This document shows, in pieces, positions 60,769 through 64,000 of a stretch of DNA of 64,000 bases. A program made the translations under genes and the position numbers. The DNA lies in contig CM114272.1 of NCBI GenBank assembly GCA_050084515.1, positions 18,352,001 through 18,416,000 of the forward strand, in the 5' to 3' direction. Under the pieces are notes generated by a model, which made no database searches, was not told the DNA's origin, and worked only from the letters and a program-made list of their open reading frames with translations. Every line of letters starts with the position of its first letter. Within the stretch, counting starts at the first letter, position 1. This DNA is from Blasia pusilla. Its lineage: Eukaryota > Marchantiophyta > Marchantiopsida > Blasiales.

Positions 60769-61770
60769 TGTCGCGACCCTCATGACCAAAAAAGTGCCAA
60801 GTGGAACATCGGAACATTAGCGGGCTCACGCTAAGATGGTTTGCGCGTTGGAGTTGTCTCAAAGAGGAGACAAGAGATGAGACGCGAGCGAGAAGTCGCG
60901 TTTCAAATGTGATGGTCGCGACTCGGAAACCTGGACCAAACGCGGAATGAGACTTGAAAGAAGTCGAGTCTAGGAAGTGGGTTGCCAAAGGAAAGATCCG
61001 GACTTGGAACGCCACTTGCGTTTGAGAGTTTCCAACTGTATTTATGGCCATAACTTTTAGCGCCAAGATGCGTTTGGAGCAAATAAGAGTGCGTTGGAAA
61101 GTTTATAGAGAGCCGGTTCAAACGCACCAAAGATTGCTGCAAACGCATAAGCAGCGGCCGAGATACGACCCGAAAACGATTGTAAGTGGAGTCGGGTTGA
61201 GGGCCAAAATGAAAGGCCCGAACCTCTTTTCCCAAAGGGGAGGGGTTATTGGAGAACCCCAGAAGTACTAGTAAGGGGGAAGGTCTCCGAGAGTGCTTGG
61301 AACCCAAACCCCACTTTGGGCGCCGCGGGGCGGCTCAAGGGCATGGAACGGTATGCGAGTTTGGGCGCTGGGTTGGAAAACCTGCACCAAGTCCATTGAG
61401 GCGATTTTAGACATCCCTCTGGGATTTCACGCCGCGACTCAATTACTTGGGTCTCGGTTCGGAACTCACACGAGGACCGTTGAACAGTTGGGATCGCTAG
61501 GCGTGTAAGTGCCGTTTCAGATCCCTGGACTAACCAGGAAGTCTGTTCCAAGTCTTGAAGGACTTGCCATGTGTTGGGAGCTGGGAACTAAGGAAGGTTG
61601 AGCTTGATGAGATGCCGAGTTGAGGACTCGGTGGGTTGGAACGCCGGTTGGCCAAACCCGACTAACGAGAGTGCGTGTTTGGGTGCAGATCGGCGATGAG
61701 TTCGTGACCTACTGAACGCACGCTTCCGCAACACTAAAGATTGACGTTCAAGGAGAGTAGGGGCGCGACA
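60769..61770. repeat. Solo LTR, 1002 bp, with 5-bp target duplication TCGCT
   Basis: Begins TGTCGCGACCCTCATGACC and ends GGGGCGCGACA. TCGCT precedes (60764-60768) and follows (61771-61775). TG...CA ends within a longer inverted TGTCGCG/CGCGACA and a perfect target repeat identify an LTR. No internal region or second LTR is attached. It belongs to the family of 36419-37441 but has better-kept ends, so it is probably younger. Confidence 0.95.
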
Positions 61771-61904
61771 TCGCTGGTCACATCTATACCACACAACACC
61801 GATCTTCCCCACACACGGGTCGATCCACACATGTACAAAAATCAACTCATACATATACATGGAGATCACACAACAGATCCGTTTTTACTACTCTTTATTT
61901 TTAC

Positions 61905-62799
61905 ATGAGACGAGGAGAGATAGGCACCCATGGACTTCTTGGGACGTCGTTTGAGCAGAGAGTGCGAAGGCGGCTAGAGTAGCACATGTTCATTTTTCGG
62001 ATGTGAAGCATGGTGTAGGAGGTCAAAGTGGAGTGGCTCTTGCGGAGGTGGCTAGGGTTGCTACATAGCAACCAAAGCCGAAGGTTGCGTCCTCTCTGCG
62101 TGAGGTCACGATGGAGACTTGGGAACCTGTGATAGGTCTCAAGTTGATAGGAGGAGAGGGACGGCGAGTTCATAGGTTTCTGAGAGGGCACGTCAGTTGT
62201 TTTGCCTTCAGTATGAGAGACTTGGGTACGCTGAAGGGTCCCGGGATACGGATTGAGTTGGCTAGTGATACGCCGATCTTTCGTCGACCCTACAGGTATT
62301 ATGATATGGAGCGAGCCTTGATTCAAAGCAGGAGTCAGGACTTGTTGGAGGCAGGACTTGTGGAGTTATCACATGGGGAGTATGCATCTGCCACAGTCAT
62401 ACCGGCGAAGAAGGATATGTATGGCAATTGGACGGATAGGCGGATGTGTGGAGATTATCGTCCTATCAACCCGTGACGAGGTCAGATCGGTACGCCATGC
62501 CTACTCCTGAGGAGATCTTTGATGCGGTAGGGCATGCAAAGATCTTCAGTACTTTAAATCTCCGTGCTGGCTATCATCAGCTTCTTATCAGGTTGGAGGA
62601 CAGGGAGAAGACAGCATTCTGGGGGATAAATCGGTTCGGGAGAGATTTCTTGTATCAGTGGCGGTTCTTACCATTTGGGTTGAAGAACACGCCTGCAGAG
62701 TTTCAGAGAGTGATGGATAGGATTCTGGCTGGCTTGGATTTTGTACGATGTTATATAGATGATATTCTTATCTTCAGTTCCAGGGTTGAGGAGCATGAG
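61905..62799 (+). pseudogene. Ty3/gypsy reverse transcriptase (element C), nearly intact
   Basis: Linker sequence shared with elements A and B begins near 61905 (CCATGGACTTCTTGGGACG). The RT frame 62111-62475 reads DLGTLKGPGIRIELASDTPI, RRPYRYYDMERALIQ and MYGNWTDRRMCGDYRPIN. A one-base loss near 62473 shifts it, and 62476-62799 continues (AMPTPEEIFDAVGHAKIF, LPFGLKNTPAEFQRVMDRIL). The catalytic box CYIDDILIF is intact (YIDD at 62752-62763). It ends at a TGA after EEHE, the same codon as in A and B. No gag, protease or methyltransferase is present to the left, so this copy is 5'-truncated. Confidence 0.93.
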
Positions 62800-62802
62800 T
62801 GA

Positions 62803-63606
62803 CACTTGGAGTTGGTGTTTCGGCGATTGCAGTTACATGAACTGAAGTTACATCCAAGCAAGTGCAAATTCTTTCAGGAGCAGATTGAGTACTTGGGACA
62901 CACCATATACCCGAGTGGGTTAGGCGTTGAGCAGACGAAGGTAGAGACTATTGCGCAGATTCCACGCCCTACAGATGTGCGTCGATTCCGAGCATTTCTT
63001 GGACTAGCGAACTTCTATCGACGGTATGTCAAGGGTTTTAGTGCGATCGCAAAGTCTTTGACCTTGTTGACGAGACTTGATCAGGTTTGGTTGTGGGGAG
63101 ATGATCAGGAGCGAGCATTTCAGGAGCTCAAGGACAGGGTGATGTCCTCACCCATTTTACAGAGACCGGTTAGGGGTCGCCCATTCCAGTTACATACGGA
63201 TTGGAGCATGTTGGGTCTAGGAGCAGTGCTTACTTAGAGGGATGACGAGGAGAGGGAGTTCATTGTGGCTTACGCGAGCCGATCGAACAACATTGCAGAG
63301 GCAAAGTACAACTCCTACGAGGGAGAATGCTTGGCTGCAGTGTGGGCCGTGGCACATTTCAGGTGCTATTTATTCGCCAACCCTTTCACACTTATCACTG
63401 ATCATCAGCCGTTGAGGTGGTTGATGGAGTCCGACAAGCTTACGGGCAAGCTTGCCAAGTGGGATCTATTACTACAAGAGTATGAGTTTGAGGTGGTTCA
63501 TAGGCCAAGTCGGCTGAACCAGAATGCGGATGGGTTGAGTCGTAAGCCATGTCCTAGTCAGAGAGACGACATAGGTGCTCGATGGCACGGAGAGAGTGAT
63601 TAGGAG
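62803..63606 (+). pseudogene. Ty3/gypsy connection and RNase H (element C)
   Basis: The frame continues from the TGA: RRLQLHELKLHPSKCKFFQE, GLANFYRRYVKGFSAIAKSL, then RNase H with LHTDWSMLGLGAVLT, a TAG at 63235-63237 in place of an expected Gln codon, AYASRSNNIAEAKYNSYEGE and TDHQPLRWLMESDKLTGKLA. All RNase H acidic positions are kept. A further TAG lies at 63601-63603. These three stops and one shift are the only breaks in about 1.9 kb, so this is the youngest or best-preserved pol in the window. Confidence 0.93.
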
Positions 63607-64000
63607 ATGGTGCCCGGTTGGCATGCATCTACCTATCTTTGTCGGTTGACTATGGCAGGTCAGCCACAGGTGATGACTCCAGTGGTGGGGTTGGATGATA
63701 AGTCTTTGGATCCGGAGGTTATTGAGGAGGCGACAGGTGGTCGTGATATCCATGACGACGTGGAGGTTGTGGAGTTCTTGCGCACTGGCGTCATTGCGAG
63801 TACAGTGAGTGCTAGGGAACGGGATCGGATCCTACATAGAGCCCAAAGGTTCAGGTGGGAGGGGACTCACATTTTGCGGGTATGGGGAGATGGTAGGATA
63901 CGAGTGGTACCTCATCCTTCCCAGCGAGCACGTGTAGTGCGACGTGCCCATGAGGAGTTGGGACATTTCGGAGTAAAGCGTACTTACAGCTCACTCCAGG
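63607..64000 (+). pseudogene. Ty3/gypsy integrase start (element C), runs off the window
   Basis: The tether region reads in frame to HILRVWGDGRIRVVPHPSQR, then the first half of the HHCC zinc finger (RAHEELGHFGVKRTYSSLQ). The window ends there. The catalytic core is expected beyond it. Confidence 0.9.

Overview
This window reads as nuclear DNA of a land plant. The evidence is a MYB35/MYB80-like R2R3-MYB gene with the usual plant exon phasing, an EDM2-like PHD-finger pseudogene, a captured piece of a DUF1223 gene, and plant-type Ty3/gypsy, CACTA (En/Spm) and Helitron elements. Several families recall non-seed plants, but that is only an impression; the sequence does not fix the species.

Layout. 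1-7.5 kb: decayed gene relics (EDM2-like PHD fragment, kinase-like fragment, unrecognised ORFs) and a long GA microsatellite. 7.57-12.5 kb: one end of a CACTA transposon with a decayed Ptta/En/Spm-type accessory gene. 12.9-15.8 kb: degenerate palindrome-centred tandem repeats and dispersed repeats. 15.8-23.5 kb: decayed gypsy element A on the plus strand. 24.4-37.5 kb: gypsy element B on the minus strand, interrupted by a 5430-bp CACTA element in its RNase H region and by a solo LTR in its gag. 37.5-41.4 kb: more repeats. About 41.7-57 kb: a GC-richer island with few recognisable repeats, where the MYB gene lies. 57-60 kb: AT-rich DNA in which I recognise nothing. 60-64 kb: a tandem duplication carrying a 180-bp Helitron, a second solo LTR of the same family, and a third gypsy pol (C) that runs off the window.

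The most notable content is a cytosine-5 DNA methyltransferase-like domain in elements A and B, placed between the protease region and reverse transcriptase. Both copies keep recognisable C5-MTase motifs (I, VI or IV traces, VIII-like, IX, X), and both are broken. Many of the breaks are CAG to TAG or CGA to TGA changes, as expected from deamination of methylated cytosine. The likely ancestral order is gag, protease, methyltransferase, RT, RNase H, integrase, that is, a retrotransposon that carried its own DNA methyltransferase.

Order of events visible from nesting: gypsy B is older than the CACTA element and the solo LTR inside it, and gypsy-related repeats at 60.7 kb are older than the solo LTR that splits them. 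The MYB gene is the only gene here that looks functional, and its first exon could not be found in the window.
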